Notes under the pieces: generated by a model
The model's input: the letters and a program-made list of their open reading frames with translations, nothing else
The model's database searches: none
What the model was told of the DNA's origin: nothing
Assembly (NCBI RefSeq): GCF_001465835.2
Contig: NZ_CP013661.2
Location: 124,001 to 188,000 of the forward strand
Length of the DNA: 64,000 bases
Direction: 5' to 3'
From: Planococcus kocurii
GTDB taxonomy: Bacteria > Bacillota > Bacilli > Bacillales_A > Planococcaceae
Part shown: positions 36,801 to 45,835 of the stretch, in pieces
Layout: each line of letters opens with the position of its first letter
Numbering within the stretch: position 1 is the first letter of the stretch
Position numbers and translations under genes: made by a program

Positions 36801-38029
36801 GCTTTCACCTTCTCTTTTAAGTCTTCAGGAACTGCCACTTCTTTTTTGTTGACCATAGAGTTCACAACTGTCGGAAGACCCCATAACTCAATAAAGCCAA
36901 CTGCAGACGCGTGGTTAAATGTATCATCTGTCGAATACGTCGCTAATTGTTCATTGTAAAGTGAATTTGCTGACTTACGTCCTTCAATAATTGCATGACC
37001 TTTAAACAATTTCACACGGACTGTTCCGTTAACAAATACTTGCGTTTCTTTTAAAAATGCTTCAAGTGCAACACGTAATGGAGAGAACCACAAACCTTCA
37101 TAAATTAATTCAGTCAATTTTTTCTCGATTACTGGTTTGAAATGAGCCATTTCTTTCACCAACGTAATATCTTCCAACTCTTTATGCGCTGCGATTAATG
37201 TCATCGCTGCAGGAGCTTCATATACCTCACGAGATTTGATCCCGACTAAACGGTTTTCAATATGGTCAATTCTACCGACACCATGTTTCCCAGCAATCTC
37301 ATTTAGTTCTAAGATCAATTTAGAAAATGAGTACGAAATACCGTTTAATTGAGTTGGAACTCCGTTAACAAATTCGATTTCAACAATATCCGCTGTATCT
37401 GGTGTTGTTTCAAGAGAATTTGTAATGTCATAAGCTTCTTCTGGTGGAGTAGTCCATGGGTTTTCCAATACGCCACATTCGTTGGCACGTCCCCATAGAT
37501 TTTGATCGATTGAAAATGGGCTATCCAAATTCACTGGGATTGGAATATTATGCAGTTTTGCATAAGCGATTTCTTCATCACGTGACCATCCCCATTGTCT
37601 AACTGGTGCTACAACTTCAAGATTTGGGTTTAACGACTTGATCGAAACTTCAAAACGTACTTGATCATTGCCTTTGCCCGTACACCCATGTGCTACTGCA
37701 GTTGATCCAGTTGCTTCTGCAATTTCAACTAATTTTTTTGAAATCAGTGGACGAGACAAGGCAGACACCAATGGATATTTCCCTTCATACAATGTATGAG
37801 CTTGCAACGAGATTAATGCATATTCATCTGCAAATTCGTCTCTTGCATCAATCATATAACTTTCAACCGCTCCCACTTGAAGCGCTTTTTGTTTAATAAA
37901 ATCCAAATCTTTTCCTTCCCCGATATCCAGGCACACAGCGACAACGTCGTAGCCTTCTTCTTTGAGCCACGGGATGGCCACCGATGTATCTAATCCACCT
38001 GAGTATGCGAGTACAATTTTTTTAGTCAA
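36797..38029 (-). CDS. argG: Argininosuccinate synthase, 410 aa
   Basis: It ligates citrulline and aspartate using ATP. The N-terminal P-loop [20 protein letters not shown] and [16 protein letters not shown] motifs are typical. The start is TTG, 7 nt after GGAGG; the ATG-initiated longer frame adds an improbable 20-residue head. argG is the first gene of argGH. The upstream AT-rich region (38030-38128) is expected to contain ArgR sites, but I could not place one with confidence. Confidence 0.95.
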   Translation of the reverse strand: MTKKIVLAYSGGLDTSVAIPWLKEEGYDVVAVCLDIGEGKDLDFIKQKALQVGAVESYMIDARDEFADEYALISLQAHTLYEGKYPLVSALSRPLISKKLVEIAEATGSTAVAHGCTGKGNDQVRFEVSIKSLNPNLEVVAPVRQWGWSRDEEIAYAKLHNIPIPVNLDSPFSIDQNLWGRANECGVLENPWTTPPEEAYDITNSLETTPDTADIVEIEFVNGVPTQLNGISYSFSKLILELNEIAGKHGVGRIDHIENRLVGIKSREVYEAPAAMTLIAAHKELEDITLVKEMAHFKPVIEKKLTELIYEGLWFSPLRVALEAFLKETQVFVNGTVRVKLFKGHAIIEGRKSANSLYNEQLATYSTDDTFNHASAVGFIELWGLPTVVNSMVNKKEVAVPEDLKEKVKA

Positions 38030-38128
38030 TATGAAAACCTCCAATGTATTTTTATGCAACTTATTATATGAATATACACATAATATCATGGATATTTAGT
38101 AAGTGCAACACATACGAGCAGAAATTTT

Positions 38129-38165
38129 CAAAAAAAAAAAAAAGCAGCCGCAGCTACTTTTTTTG
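38129..38165 (-). terminator. Terminator of the DUF3221 lipoprotein gene
   Basis: Minus strand AAAAAAAGTAGC/GCTGCTTTTTTT with a TGCG loop and 13 T residues, adjacent to the stop codon. Confidence 0.85.
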
Positions 38166-38166
38166 A

Positions 38167-38727
38167 TTACTCATTTAGTTCTCCACTTATAGTATATTCA
38201 TGCGTATCAAGATCGATACGCACTTCAGACATTTTTCCTGCCTCCATATTGCTGAACAAAAATCCGATTTCGTTGTCGCGAACAATTGGTTGCCCCATCA
38301 TAATCAATTTTGGCAATTGCTCACCATTGATAAATGCTTCAAGTGCTTCTGATTGTTTGACAGAATCCTCGTCCGTTAGAATCGTAATGGTTTCCGCCTC
38401 TCCTTGCATAGGAAAAGACTCTGCAAGCGGACCTTGATAGTCCATGCTAACTTTCATCCCTGTACGAATATCACGGATTACACCTTCAGTCGTTTTGGCG
38501 CCATCACTTAACTGAACGTTAACATCTTCAGGAATGCTGAAATAGATATTATTGACAAGGATGCTTTCTCCATCGACTTGAGTGATAAATCCTTCTTCTG
38601 TCATACTTTTTTGTTCGACTGCCATCTCCGGCTCGTCTTTTTCTTTTGTTTTAGCCGGTTCAGTTTCTTCATTTGAGCATGCTGCAAGTAGCAGGATACT
38701 AGCTAAAAATAAACTCCATTTTTTCAA
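38167..38727 (-). CDS. DUF3221-type lipoprotein, 186 aa
   Basis: A lipoprotein signal (LKKWSLFLASILLLAACSN) is followed by an acidic linker. Then comes a small beta-barrel-like domain with EEGFITQVDGESILVNNIYF and GVIRDIRTGMKVSMDY, the pattern of DUF3221 or related OB-fold lipoproteins. The function is unknown. The likely start is TTG with AAAAGGA upstream; the longer in-frame reading to 38775 would place a hydrophilic segment before the signal peptide and is rejected. Own terminator. Confidence 0.75.
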   Translation of the reverse strand: MKKWSLFLASILLLAACSNEETEPAKTKEKDEPEMAVEQKSMTEEGFITQVDGESILVNNIYFSIPEDVNVQLSDGAKTTEGVIRDIRTGMKVSMDYQGPLAESFPMQGEAETITILTDEDSVKQSEALEAFINGEQLPKLIMMGQPIVRDNEIGFLFSNMEAGKMSEVRIDLDTHEYTISGELNE

Positions 38728-38819
38728 AGCTACCCATTCCTTTTCCTGTAAATTCGTGATGTCTACACTGTTCAATTAATTTTACCTGTTATACGGAATA
38801 GTTGCAATTATCGGTCGAG

Positions 38820-39767
38820 CTATACTTTACTGTAATAGAAAATGCCATCTTTACTCAACTGCTCTACGATGGAACCGTCTTCTAACAAGTAGTCAATTTG
38901 GCCAATGGTTTCCGATAAGGTAAGTCCCAATTCTTTTTCGTAAGCATGAGCAAACAGTTCTTTTGTCAGTTCATAAACCGTGCACTGACCTTTCCCAATA
39001 ATGCCAAGCGTTTTCATGGCACGTTGATGTTGCTTTGTTAAACGAGAAGTAATCAATTCGTTGACATTGCGTACTTCTTCACCATGACCACTGTAAATCA
39101 CATCAATCGGCATTTTTAGTAAGCGTCTGAGCGAAGCATTATATTGAAGCAACGATTTCGGGCGGCCGAGTGCAGGATCTAGTGGTGGTTCTATTAATGG
39201 ATTGGAAGATACGGTCGCGATCACATGATCGCCTCCAATCATTTCACGCGTCTGTGCATTCCAAAATGATAAGTGGCTCTGTGCATGTCCGAGTGTTTCA
39301 AGAACTTGCCACTCAGTGTGTCCTGGTAGCGTATCTCCTTCATTAATGAACATATCTAGTGGACGATTGCCCATTAAATTTAAGGGCCGTTTCATTTTTT
39401 TAACCCAAAAATGCAAATCGCCTGGAACTCCTTCTTCCTTTAATCTTTCCAAGTAAAACGCGTCATGGTAATCAAAAAAATCTTGGTCACGGCGAAGCCA
39501 AGGATCGTTATAAGGATGTCCGTATAATTTCGCGTTCTCAAAGCCATCTACCCACCCGGAATGATCCGGGTGATGATGCGTTAGTACAACTTGGTCCACA
39601 TCTTTTGGTTCTGCACCAAATTCTTTAAGTCCCGCTTTTAAAGCGAGCCAAGCTTCGGGAGTTTTAGGTCCGGCATCGATCAAAGTTAGCATGTCACCTT
39701 GTATCAAGTAAGAATTAACATCTCCTACAGCAAACGGTGTCGGAATAATAATCTTATGTAAAGTCAA
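38820..39767 (-). CDS. Metallo-beta-lactamase-fold hydrolase, 315 aa
   Basis: The MBL metal motif HxHxDH is present in VVLTHHHPDHSGWVDGF (about residue 62). Further metal ligands lie in LGHAQSHLSFW (about 180) and VIYSGHGEEV (about 245). A C-terminal winged-helix-like region (YELTKELFAHAYEKELGLTL) resembles the LACTB2/YobT-type hydrolases. The substrate is unknown. TTG at 39767 was preferred over the ATG at 39776 because that ATG directly abuts the GAGGAG box. Monocistronic. Confidence 0.8.
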   Translation of the reverse strand: MTLHKIIIPTPFAVGDVNSYLIQGDMLTLIDAGPKTPEAWLALKAGLKEFGAEPKDVDQVVLTHHHPDHSGWVDGFENAKLYGHPYNDPWLRRDQDFFDYHDAFYLERLKEEGVPGDLHFWVKKMKRPLNLMGNRPLDMFINEGDTLPGHTEWQVLETLGHAQSHLSFWNAQTREMIGGDHVIATVSSNPLIEPPLDPALGRPKSLLQYNASLRRLLKMPIDVIYSGHGEEVRNVNELITSRLTKQHQRAMKTLGIIGKGQCTVYELTKELFAHAYEKELGLTLSETIGQIDYLLEDGSIVEQLSKDGIFYYSKV

Positions 39768-39845
39768 ATTAACCATCTCCTCTAAATGAATGACTATTCA
39801 TCTATCATACATGGAAAATTTGAAATCGTCACTTCTTTACGCTAT

Positions 39846-39875
39846 TTGACAAAGAGTCAAGCTATCCTCTATAAT
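39846..39875 (+). promoter_or_regulatory. Sigma-A promoter of the proC leader
   Basis: TTGACA, 18-bp spacer, TATAAT. Transcription should start near 39882, just upstream of the T-box leader. Confidence 0.8.
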
Positions 39876-39889
39876 TTATTAACATATGT

Positions 39890-40119
39890 GAGCGAAGATA
39901 AAGAATAGTACACAAAGTGAAGGTGTCAAGAGAGTGTTGCTTTAGCTGAAATGCACGCCCCCTCTCCTTTGTAGAACCTGCTTTTGAGCTGCCGTGAAAA
40001 CACGGCCGTCTGTCCGCGTTATGGATATCGAGTGGTGTCTTGATGGCAAACTTAGGTGGTACCGCGGAAACAAAGCGTTTTCGTCCTTGTATAAACAGGG
40101 ACGAATGCGCTTTTTATTA
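39890..40119 (+). promoter_or_regulatory. T-box riboswitch leader of proC (probably proline-specific)
   Basis: The 14-nt T-box core is seen as TTAGGTGGTACCGCGG (40052-40067), preceded by a Stem I region with the AATAGTA motif. It is followed by a terminator hairpin (AAAGCG...CGCTTTTT, inner TTCGTCC/GGGACGAA, 40072-40115). A candidate specifier codon CCT (39977-39979) follows GAA in the expected place, so uncharged tRNA-Pro would be the ligand. This fits control of the last step of proline synthesis. Specifier placement is inferred by eye. Confidence 0.9.
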
Positions 40120-40140
40120 TGAGGAAAGAGAGTGATACAA

Positions 40141-40944
40141 ATGAAAATTGTCTGTGTTGGAGCCGGATCCATGGCCGAATCCATGATTCATGGCTGGATC
40201 AATAAGCGAATTATGAAACCAGAAGAAATTTCGGTGATGAACCGATCAGATCAGGACCGACTTGAATTTCTAAGTGACGAATATGGTGTGAATATCGTTT
40301 GCGAGGAACAAACAGAATTAAAAGATGCCAATTTCGTCTTACTTGCGATGAAACCGAAAGATGTAGAAGCAGCACTCAGTGGAATTAAAGAAAAATTGAC
40401 GGGTAACACAGTTATCTTGTCTGTCGCAGCAGGCGTTTCAATTGCAACGATTCAAAAACATGTCGGGGATTTTCCAGTCGCACGTGCAATGCCGAATACT
40501 TCTGCGAAAATCGGGAAATCGGCGACCGGCGTCGCATGGAGCAAACACGTTTCTCTGGAACAGCAACATGAATTACGAGATCTACTGTCGTCGATTGGCG
40601 GTGTCACAGTCGTTGAAGAAGAACAATTGCATGCCGTTACTGGAGTTGCAGGAAGTGGACCAGCTTATATTTATTATTTTGCTGAAGCAATGACTGAAGC
40701 GGCTATTGAGAATGGATTGTCCCATGCCGATGCAAAAAAACTAGTACGCCAAACTTTTGCAGGTGCTGCTGAAATGCTGCAACAAGAAGATTTTGCTGAG
40801 TTGCGAATAAAAGTAACCAGTCCAAACGGCACAACTGCAGCGGGTCTAAACTCACTGGCAGAAAATAACTTTAAAGACATTGTCGGACAATGTGTCACGA
40901 AAGCTTCCCAACGATCTCAAGCGCTTGGAAAAGAATTTAAATAA
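40141..40944 (+). CDS. proC: Pyrroline-5-carboxylate reductase, 267 aa
   Basis: It reduces pyrroline-5-carboxylate to proline with NAD(P)H. The Rossmann motif VGAGSMAESMIHGW begins at about residue 6, and the C-terminal signature VTSPNGTTAAGLNSL is complete. The start was placed at the ATG (MKIVCVGAG); the GTG nine bases upstream falls in the RBS zone. In B. subtilis the equivalent position near namA holds proI (yqjO), so proI is the orthologous name there. Expression is controlled by the T-box leader. Confidence 0.94.
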   Translation: MKIVCVGAGSMAESMIHGWINKRIMKPEEISVMNRSDQDRLEFLSDEYGVNIVCEEQTELKDANFVLLAMKPKDVEAALSGIKEKLTGNTVILSVAAGVSIATIQKHVGDFPVARAMPNTSAKIGKSATGVAWSKHVSLEQQHELRDLLSSIGGVTVVEEEQLHAVTGVAGSGPAYIYYFAEAMTEAAIENGLSHADAKKLVRQTFAGAAEMLQQEDFAELRIKVTSPNGTTAAGLNSLAENNFKDIVGQCVTKASQRSQALGKEFK

Positions 40945-40991
40945 ATGCTGCTGTATAATTTGTAGTTGTATCTATATGAGGAGGGCATTCC

Positions 40992-42008
40992 ATGGCAAAG
41001 CTATTTGAATCATTTACAATTAAAGAAACTGTTTTTAAAAATCGTATCGTTATGGCACCGATGTGTATGTACCAAAGCGATCAAGAAGATGGCAAAATAA
41101 CAGACTGGCACCGCGTTCATTATCCAAGTCGTGCAGTCGGAGGCGTCGGTCTCATTATTACAGAAGCAACAGCAGTTCAACCACAAGGTCGCATTTCATC
41201 AAGAGATCTTGGCATTTGGAATGATCACCAGATTGATGGACAAGCAGAAGTTGTCCGGTTGATGAAACAAAACGGTGCCAAAACTGGCATTCAATTGGCA
41301 CACGCTGGTAGAAAAGCAACAGTTGACGGCATTATCTATTCTGCAAGTGCTATTGCTTTTGATGACAGCTATCAAACACCCAAAGAAATGTCTTTAAGAG
41401 ACATTGAAGAAACAATTGAAGCGTTTAAAAACGGAGCGATCCGCGCGAAAAAAGCCGGATTCGATGTCATCGAAATTCATGCAGCACATGGATACTTAAT
41501 CAACCAATTCTTGTCTCCTTTAACCAATAAACGAAGCGACTTATACGGCGGTAACGCTGAAAACCGTTATCGTCTTTTGAAACAAGTCATAGATGTTGTC
41601 AATGAAGTATGGAATGGCCCGCTATTCGTTCGAATTTCTGCGCACGATTACAGTGATGGGGGCATGACACCAGAGCAATATGTAGAAATGTCGCAATGGA
41701 TGAAACAGCAAGGCGTCGATTTAATCGATGTTAGTTCTGGTGCTGTGGTACCAGCCCGCATATCGGTATTCCCTGGCTACCAAGTACCATTTGCAGAAAC
41801 CATCAAAAAGCTCACACCAATTGCGACTGGTGCAGTTGGCTTGATCACTAGTCCGTTGCAAGCAGAAGAGATACTCCAAAATGAGCGTGCAGATATGGTC
41901 TTCCTGGCACGCGAGCTGCTTCGCGACCCTTATTGGGCATATACTGCTGCTAAAGAACTTAAAGCGGAAATCACCGCTCCAGTGCCGTATGAACGTGGTT
42001 GGGTATAA
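40992..42008 (+). CDS. namA: NADPH dehydrogenase NamA (old yellow enzyme), 338 aa
   Basis: This FMN-dependent ene-reductase acts on alpha,beta-unsaturated aldehydes/ketones and nitro compounds and is linked to electrophile stress. The motif [20 protein letters not shown] contains the Cys/Tyr region characteristic of Yqj[15 protein letters not shown] and the substrate His pair (QLAHAGRKA) are present, as is the C-terminal Arg finger. GAGGAGG precedes the ATG. It follows proC by 47 nt and may be read from the same promoter. Its 3' end abuts the antitoxin RNA promoter. Confidence 0.94.
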   Translation: MAKLFESFTIKETVFKNRIVMAPMCMYQSDQEDGKITDWHRVHYPSRAVGGVGLIITEATAVQPQGRISSRDLGIWNDHQIDGQAEVVRLMKQNGAKTGIQLAHAGRKATVDGIIYSASAIAFDDSYQTPKEMSLRDIEETIEAFKNGAIRAKKAGFDVIEIHAAHGYLINQFLSPLTNKRSDLYGGNAENRYRLLKQVIDVVNEVWNGPLFVRISAHDYSDGGMTPEQYVEMSQWMKQQGVDLIDVSSGAVVPARISVFPGYQVPFAETIKKLTPIATGAVGLITSPLQAEEILQNERADMVFLARELLRDPYWAYTAAKELKAEITAPVPYERGWV

Positions 42009-42013
42009 GGCGG

Positions 42014-42041
42014 TTGCAAAATACTTAAGATTTAGTATACT
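42014..42041 (+). promoter_or_regulatory. Promoter of the antitoxin RNA
   Basis: TTGCAA, 16-bp spacer, TATACT, immediately after the namA stop codon. Transcription would start near 42048 and run into the terminator at 42124-42169 without meeting an open reading frame. Confidence 0.6.
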
Positions 42042-42047
42042 TAAGAT

Positions 42048-42170
42048 AACGTAAAAAACCGAATGCTTTCGCATTCGGCCAGCTGTATGCCGCCACGAGA
42101 GCGGTTGGCTGGAATATAGGCTTAAAAATAACCGTCATTCCACGCCACATGGGACGGTTATTTTTTTTTG
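42048..42170 (+). ncRNA. Predicted cis-antisense antitoxin RNA (type I TA)
   Basis: A transcription unit of about 120 nt lies between the promoter above and a strong terminator (AAAATAACCGTC/GACGGTTATTTT, then nine T residues). It is fully complementary to the 3' untranslated region and last codons of the 35-aa toxin mRNA. This convergent, 3'-overlapping arrangement is that of RatA/TxpA and SR4/BsrG in B. subtilis. It contains two stem-loops: CCGAATGC/GCATTCGG, and a CCAGC/GCTGG stem enclosing CCGC/GCGG. Confidence 0.65.
42053..42078 (-). terminator. Terminator of the toxin mRNA
   Basis: On the minus strand CCGAATGC, GAAA tetraloop, GCATTCGG, then TTTTTT. It would end a toxin mRNA started near 42315, giving an about 110-nt 3' UTR. 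Confidence 0.8.
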
Positions 42171-42265
42171 TTAATGACCAAAATCATGGAAACGACAAGT
42201 GTTAATGCGCTGATCGTTAATCCGATACTCGCAAAAACGAGACCGAATGATTCTGTGATGGTCAT
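42158..42265 (-). CDS. Holin-like type I toxin peptide (BsrG/TxpA-like), 35 aa
   Basis: The ATG follows AAAGGGGGTGG, a very strong ribosome binding site. The peptide begins MTITESFGLVFASIGL, continues with a single hydrophobic helix and ends in INKKK. This layout (M-T/S-x-x-E-S-hydrophobic helix-basic tail) is that of the Hol_Tox/BsrG/TxpA group of membrane-acting type I toxins. The long structured 3' UTR, two downstream hairpins and opposing antisense unit match the same class. The stop codon lies in the arm of the shared hairpin. Expression is expected to damage or depolarise the membrane unless checked by the antisense RNA. Confidence 0.75.
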   Translation of the reverse strand: MTITESFGLVFASIGLTISALTLVVSMILVINKKK

Positions 42266-42321
42266 GATACCACCCCCTTTCAACGGGAATGGCCAAACCG
42301 CCCTCATACAACTGTAACTTT

Positions 42322-42350
42322 ATTTTAACACAAAAAGAACGTATGTTCTA
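42322..42350 (-). promoter_or_regulatory. Toxin promoter overlapped by a LexA (SOS) box
   Basis: On the minus strand TAGAAC, 17-bp spacer, TAAAAT form a weak sigma-A promoter about 50 nt upstream of the toxin ATG. GAACATACGTTC (42337-42348) matches the SOS-box core GAAC-N4-GTTC and covers the -35 end and the start of the spacer. LexA bound there would block RNA polymerase. It lies downstream of the rnz terminator, so it serves only the toxin gene. Confidence 0.7.
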
Positions 42351-42378
42351 TTATTCCCAAAAATAATTTTATTATTAA

Positions 42379-42420
42379 CCAAAAAAAGCCATCCCCTAGG
42401 AATGACTTGGCTTTTTTTTC
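42379..42420 (-). terminator. Terminator of dinB-rnz
   Basis: Minus strand AAAAAGCCA/TGGCTTTTT around a 16-nt loop with a T run; it overlaps the rnz stop codon region. Confidence 0.75.
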
Positions 42421-43355
42421 CTAATTTTTTTAGCGTGCTGTAGCCATTCCAACTCTAAAAAATCGTGAGCAATAAATCCATGTGGCTGTATTTCCCTCAT
42501 TTGTTTCAACAAAAATTTGTCGTCTTCCGGTAAAAAACGTGCACTAATATGATTTATGATTAATGCAGTAGCACCAGCTAAACGAGCTGTTTTAGCAGCA
42601 TCATATACGGTTGAATGGCCATATTCGCCAGCCATCTTTTTAGCAGTGCCATCAAAGGTTGCCTCATGCACTAAAACATCAGCCCCTTGACTCAACTCGA
42701 CAGCAGCGTGACAAAACCGCGTATCTCCCAGAATTGCAACAACAAATCCTCGCTCTTCTGGCTCAGTTACATCTTGACTACGGACTAATTGACCAGTAAG
42801 GGTTTCCACATCTTCCCCATTTTTTAACTTCGCTAGTAACGGACCTTTTGGAACACCAAGAGCTAGTGCTTTGTTAATAAGTAACTTTGGCGGTAATGGT
42901 TTTTGGGTAATTCTAAAACCATAGGACGGAATAACATGATCTAGCAGCCGGGTTTCTACTGTCATTAGCTCATCCTCAAATAACAAACCTTCTACTAATT
43001 CATGATAAACAACCGAGTAAGTTAAATGCGTACGACTCAATTTTAACGTCATTTCAATGTATTCTTTAATTCCCGAGGGACCATAAATTTCAAGTGGTTC
43101 ATCTCCGCCTTGGAATGAACGAGACCCGAGAAGGCCAGGCAAGCCGAAAATATGATCTCCATGCATATGAGTAATAAAAATTTTTTCGATTTTGCGCGGC
43201 TTAATGGTTGTATGGAGAATTTGGTGCTGCGTCGCTTCTCCGCAGTCAAATAACCAAACAGTTCCCCTTTCTTCCAGCAATTTTAGTACTAATGCAGAAG
43301 TATTACGTTGTTTAGAAGGCATTCCAGCACCGGTACCAAGAAATAATAATTGCAT
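42396..43355 (-). CDS. rnz: Ribonuclease Z, 319 aa
   Basis: This endonuclease trims the 3' end of CCA-less tRNA precursors. It is a metallo-beta-lactamase-fold enzyme with the motif THMHGDHIFGLPGLLGSRSF (about residue 62), further ligands in HEATFDGT and HSTVYDAAKTARL (about 262), and HISARF near the end. The start is at MQLLFLGTGAGMPS after AGGAG. It follows dinB by 7 nt, so both are in one operon, as yqjH/yqjK are close in B. subtilis. Confidence 0.94.
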   Translation of the reverse strand: MQLLFLGTGAGMPSKQRNTSALVLKLLEERGTVWLFDCGEATQHQILHTTIKPRKIEKIFITHMHGDHIFGLPGLLGSRSFQGGDEPLEIYGPSGIKEYIEMTLKLSRTHLTYSVVYHELVEGLLFEDELMTVETRLLDHVIPSYGFRITQKPLPPKLLINKALALGVPKGPLLAKLKNGEDVETLTGQLVRSQDVTEPEERGFVVAILGDTRFCHAAVELSQGADVLVHEATFDGTAKKMAGEYGHSTVYDAAKTARLAGATALIINHISARFLPEDDKFLLKQMREIQPHGFIAHDFLELEWLQHAKKIRKKKPSHS

Positions 43356-43362
43356 ATGTCTC

Positions 43363-44604
43363 CTACTTTCTGTCATGATCATGATCGTCAAGAAAATCTT
43401 TACTAAAGCTTGTTTGGGAATCATAGTTTACTTTTTTTATTTTTGTTCCTCGTGTTAAGACACTTTTCCCAAAACGACTTTCCAGTTTAGCCATCAAATC
43501 GAGGATAGGTTCTTCTTTAACATGTTCTTGGAAATTGAAAATCGACAATTGTTCTGTCATATCGACTTTAGCAGCCACATTCGATACCGTCACGCCAATC
43601 AGCCGCAAAGGCTCACCGTTCCAATGCTTCGTAAACAATTGCCATGCATTGCGGTGAATATCATCGGCTTTCCAAACCGTGTTGTTTAGCGTAACGCTGC
43701 GCGTTCTGTTTTTCCAATCAGAGCTACGGGTTTGAATGCTGACGGTGGGACCCGCTAATTCTTTAGCTTCTAGACGGTTAGCCACTTTTTGACTGAGCTG
43801 ACGAAATAAGGCTTTTAAATTTTGTTCATCTGTTTCATCTACCGGTAGGGTAGTTGACGTACCCACACTTTTTGTATCATAAATCGAATCGGGATCAACT
43901 TGACGGTCATCGATACCATTGGCACGTGCCTGCAGGCGAACTCCATTTTTACCCATCTTTTCTTTAATCAACCCTTCATTTGCTAGAGCCAACTCACCGA
44001 TTGTTTCGATTTTCAAACTTTTTAGCCTCGTTGCTGTACTGTCACCAATACCATGCATATCAATGACGGAATTTGGCCATAGTAAAGTTTGAATATCGCG
44101 TTTTCGCAATATCGTAATGCCCATCGGTTTTTTCATATCGGAAGCCGTTTTGGCTAAAAATTTATTAGGAGCAATGCCAATAGAGCAAGGCAAGTCTAAT
44201 TCGGCAAGCAAGCGTTGTTGAATGTTTTTAGCAATTTCAAGTGCATGCTGTTGTTGTGTCAATTCCGTGACGTCCACATAGCCCTCGTCAATCGATACGG
44301 GTTCGACCATCTCCGTATAGGAACGCAAAATCTCGAACATTGCTTTAGAGGCTGCTCGGTAACGTTCAAAATTCGGTGGCAATACTAAAAGTCCAGGAAA
44401 CTTACGTTTGGCTTCATGTACTTGCATTGTCGTATAAATGCCATAGGCTCTCGCTTCGTAGGAACACGTAACGATAATGCCTTTACGTTCCTTGGGATTT
44501 CCAGCTATAGCAATCGCTTTGCCTTTTAGTTCCGGATTATGTGATTGTTCAACGGAAGCATAAAAACTATTCATATCAATATGAAAAATAACTCGGCTAG
44601 CCAT
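43363..44604 (-). CDS. dinB: DNA polymerase IV (Y-family), 413 aa
   Basis: This is a translesion polymerase. The Y-family metal residues are in IFHIDMNSFYASVEQSHN (Asp at about 9) and SIDEGYVDVTEL (Asp-Glu at about 106). The steric-gate Phe follows Tyr in FYASVE. QLSIF near residue 372 fits a beta-clamp-binding pentapeptide. No LexA-type box was seen upstream, consistent with the YqjH/PolY1 type in B. subtilis, which I recall as not SOS-induced. GGAGAG precedes the ATG. Confidence 0.92.
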   Translation of the reverse strand: MASRVIFHIDMNSFYASVEQSHNPELKGKAIAIAGNPKERKGIIVTCSYEARAYGIYTTMQVHEAKRKFPGLLVLPPNFERYRAASKAMFEILRSYTEMVEPVSIDEGYVDVTELTQQQHALEIAKNIQQRLLAELDLPCSIGIAPNKFLAKTASDMKKPMGITILRKRDIQTLLWPNSVIDMHGIGDSTATRLKSLKIETIGELALANEGLIKEKMGKNGVRLQARANGIDDRQVDPDSIYDTKSVGTSTTLPVDETDEQNLKALFRQLSQKVANRLEAKELAGPTVSIQTRSSDWKNRTRSVTLNNTVWKADDIHRNAWQLFTKHWNGEPLRLIGVTVSNVAAKVDMTEQLSIFNFQEHVKEEPILDLMAKLESRFGKSVLTRGTKIKKVNYDSQTSFSKDFLDDHDHDRK

Positions 44605-44641
44605 AAAGCGCTCTCCACTTTCCTTTTCTTTTCAGTGTATC

Positions 44642-44678
44642 AAAAAAAGAGAGAACATACATCCTGTTCTCTCTTTTC
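44642..44678. terminator. Bidirectional terminator between pepT-like and dinB
   Basis: AAAAAAAGAGAGAACA/TGTTCTCTCTTTT with a 7-nt loop. It ends the pepT-like transcript. The GAAC and GTTC here are nine bases apart, so this is not a LexA box. Confidence 0.8.
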
Positions 44679-44695
44679 TGTGAAGCTTCTATTAG

Positions 44696-45814
44696 TTAGT
44701 TAGTAGTTGATTCTTTAACAATTTCAACGAGTAATTCCGTCAATTTTTCAAGTTCTTCGATTGGCATCCGTTCATTTTTTGTATGGATCTCTTCATAGCC
44801 TACACATAAGTTAACAGTAGGGACACCAAAACCGTTGAAAATATTAGCATCACTACCGCCTCCACTTGTTAGGATTGGCGACGGACGACCGATTTTAGCT
44901 GCTGCTTTTTGAGCAATTTCAACAACTGGATCCATGTCATCAAAGTAGAATCCTGGATACATTAGTTTAACTTCTGTTTTTGCACGTCCACCTAGATTTT
45001 CTGCTACTTGTTCAAAAACAGTTTCCATGTGGATAGTCTGTGCAGCTAGTTTGTCTTCGCTAATTGAACGTGCTTCTGACAAAATATGGACTTCATCACA
45101 AACAATATTAGTAGCACCGCCACCTTCAAAATGTCCGATATTTGCTGTTGTTTCTTCATCTATACGGCCTAAGGTCATTTTAGCAATCGCTTTTGCAGCA
45201 ATACTAATAGCTGAAATTCCTTTTTCTGGTGCAATTCCAGCATGTGCTGTTTTCCCATAAATGGTCGTCCACAATTTCGCTTGGTTTGGTGCAGCTGTAA
45301 CAATGCCCCCAACTTTACCGTCGCTGTCTACGGCATAGCCGTATTTTGCAATTAATAGCGAAGGATCCATTTCTTTCGCACCGACCAAGCCACTTTCTTC
45401 TCCAGCTGTAATAACCAATTGAATATCGCCATGCTCAATTTGCTGTTCCTGAAGCACCCGGATCATTTCAAACAAAGCAGCAATACCTGCTTTGTCATCT
45501 GCACCTAAAATCGTCGTGCCGTCTGAATAAACATAGCCGTCACGAATTTCAGGTTTAACCCCTACTCCCGGTGTAACGGTGTCCATGTGAACTGTGAAAT
45601 ATATAGGCGCAACATGACTTAATGTTCCCCGCAGTGTAGCAATAATATTACCTGCACCATGACCTGTAACTTCAGCTGTATTGTCTATTACAACATGAAA
45701 ACCCATCGCTTCAAGCTTAGTTTTTAAAATTAGAGAAATGACGCCTTCGTGTTTTGTTTCAGAATCAATTTGAAGCAATTCCAAAAATTCATCCATTAAT
45801 CTTTCGCTATTCAT
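44696..45814 (-). CDS. M20 peptidase, PepT-like (YqjE type), 372 aa
   Basis: This dizinc aminopeptidase/deacylase family member has metal motifs YFTVHMDTVTPGVGV (about residue 74), ILGADDKAGIAALF (about 105) and TAGEESGLVGA (about 140). The dimerisation (lid) domain spans about residues 180-290. It likely cleaves small peptides in the cytoplasm. Gene order next to pccB matches B. subtilis yqjE. GGAGTG precedes the ATG. The gap to pccB is 21 nt, so it is the last gene of the mce-pccB operon. Confidence 0.88.
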   Translation of the reverse strand: MNSERLMDEFLELLQIDSETKHEGVISLILKTKLEAMGFHVVIDNTAEVTGHGAGNIIATLRGTLSHVAPIYFTVHMDTVTPGVGVKPEIRDGYVYSDGTTILGADDKAGIAALFEMIRVLQEQQIEHGDIQLVITAGEESGLVGAKEMDPSLLIAKYGYAVDSDGKVGGIVTAAPNQAKLWTTIYGKTAHAGIAPEKGISAISIAAKAIAKMTLGRIDEETTANIGHFEGGGATNIVCDEVHILSEARSISEDKLAAQTIHMETVFEQVAENLGGRAKTEVKLMYPGFYFDDMDPVVEIAQKAAAKIGRPSPILTSGGGSDANIFNGFGVPTVNLCVGYEEIHTKNERMPIEELEKLTELLVEIVKESTTN

Positions 45815-45835
45815 CTAAAACACTCCTTCTATATC

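Noticed and set aside
44651..44670. GAAC...GTTC upstream of dinB as a LexA box
   Set aside because: The half sites are nine bases apart instead of four and form the stem of a terminator.
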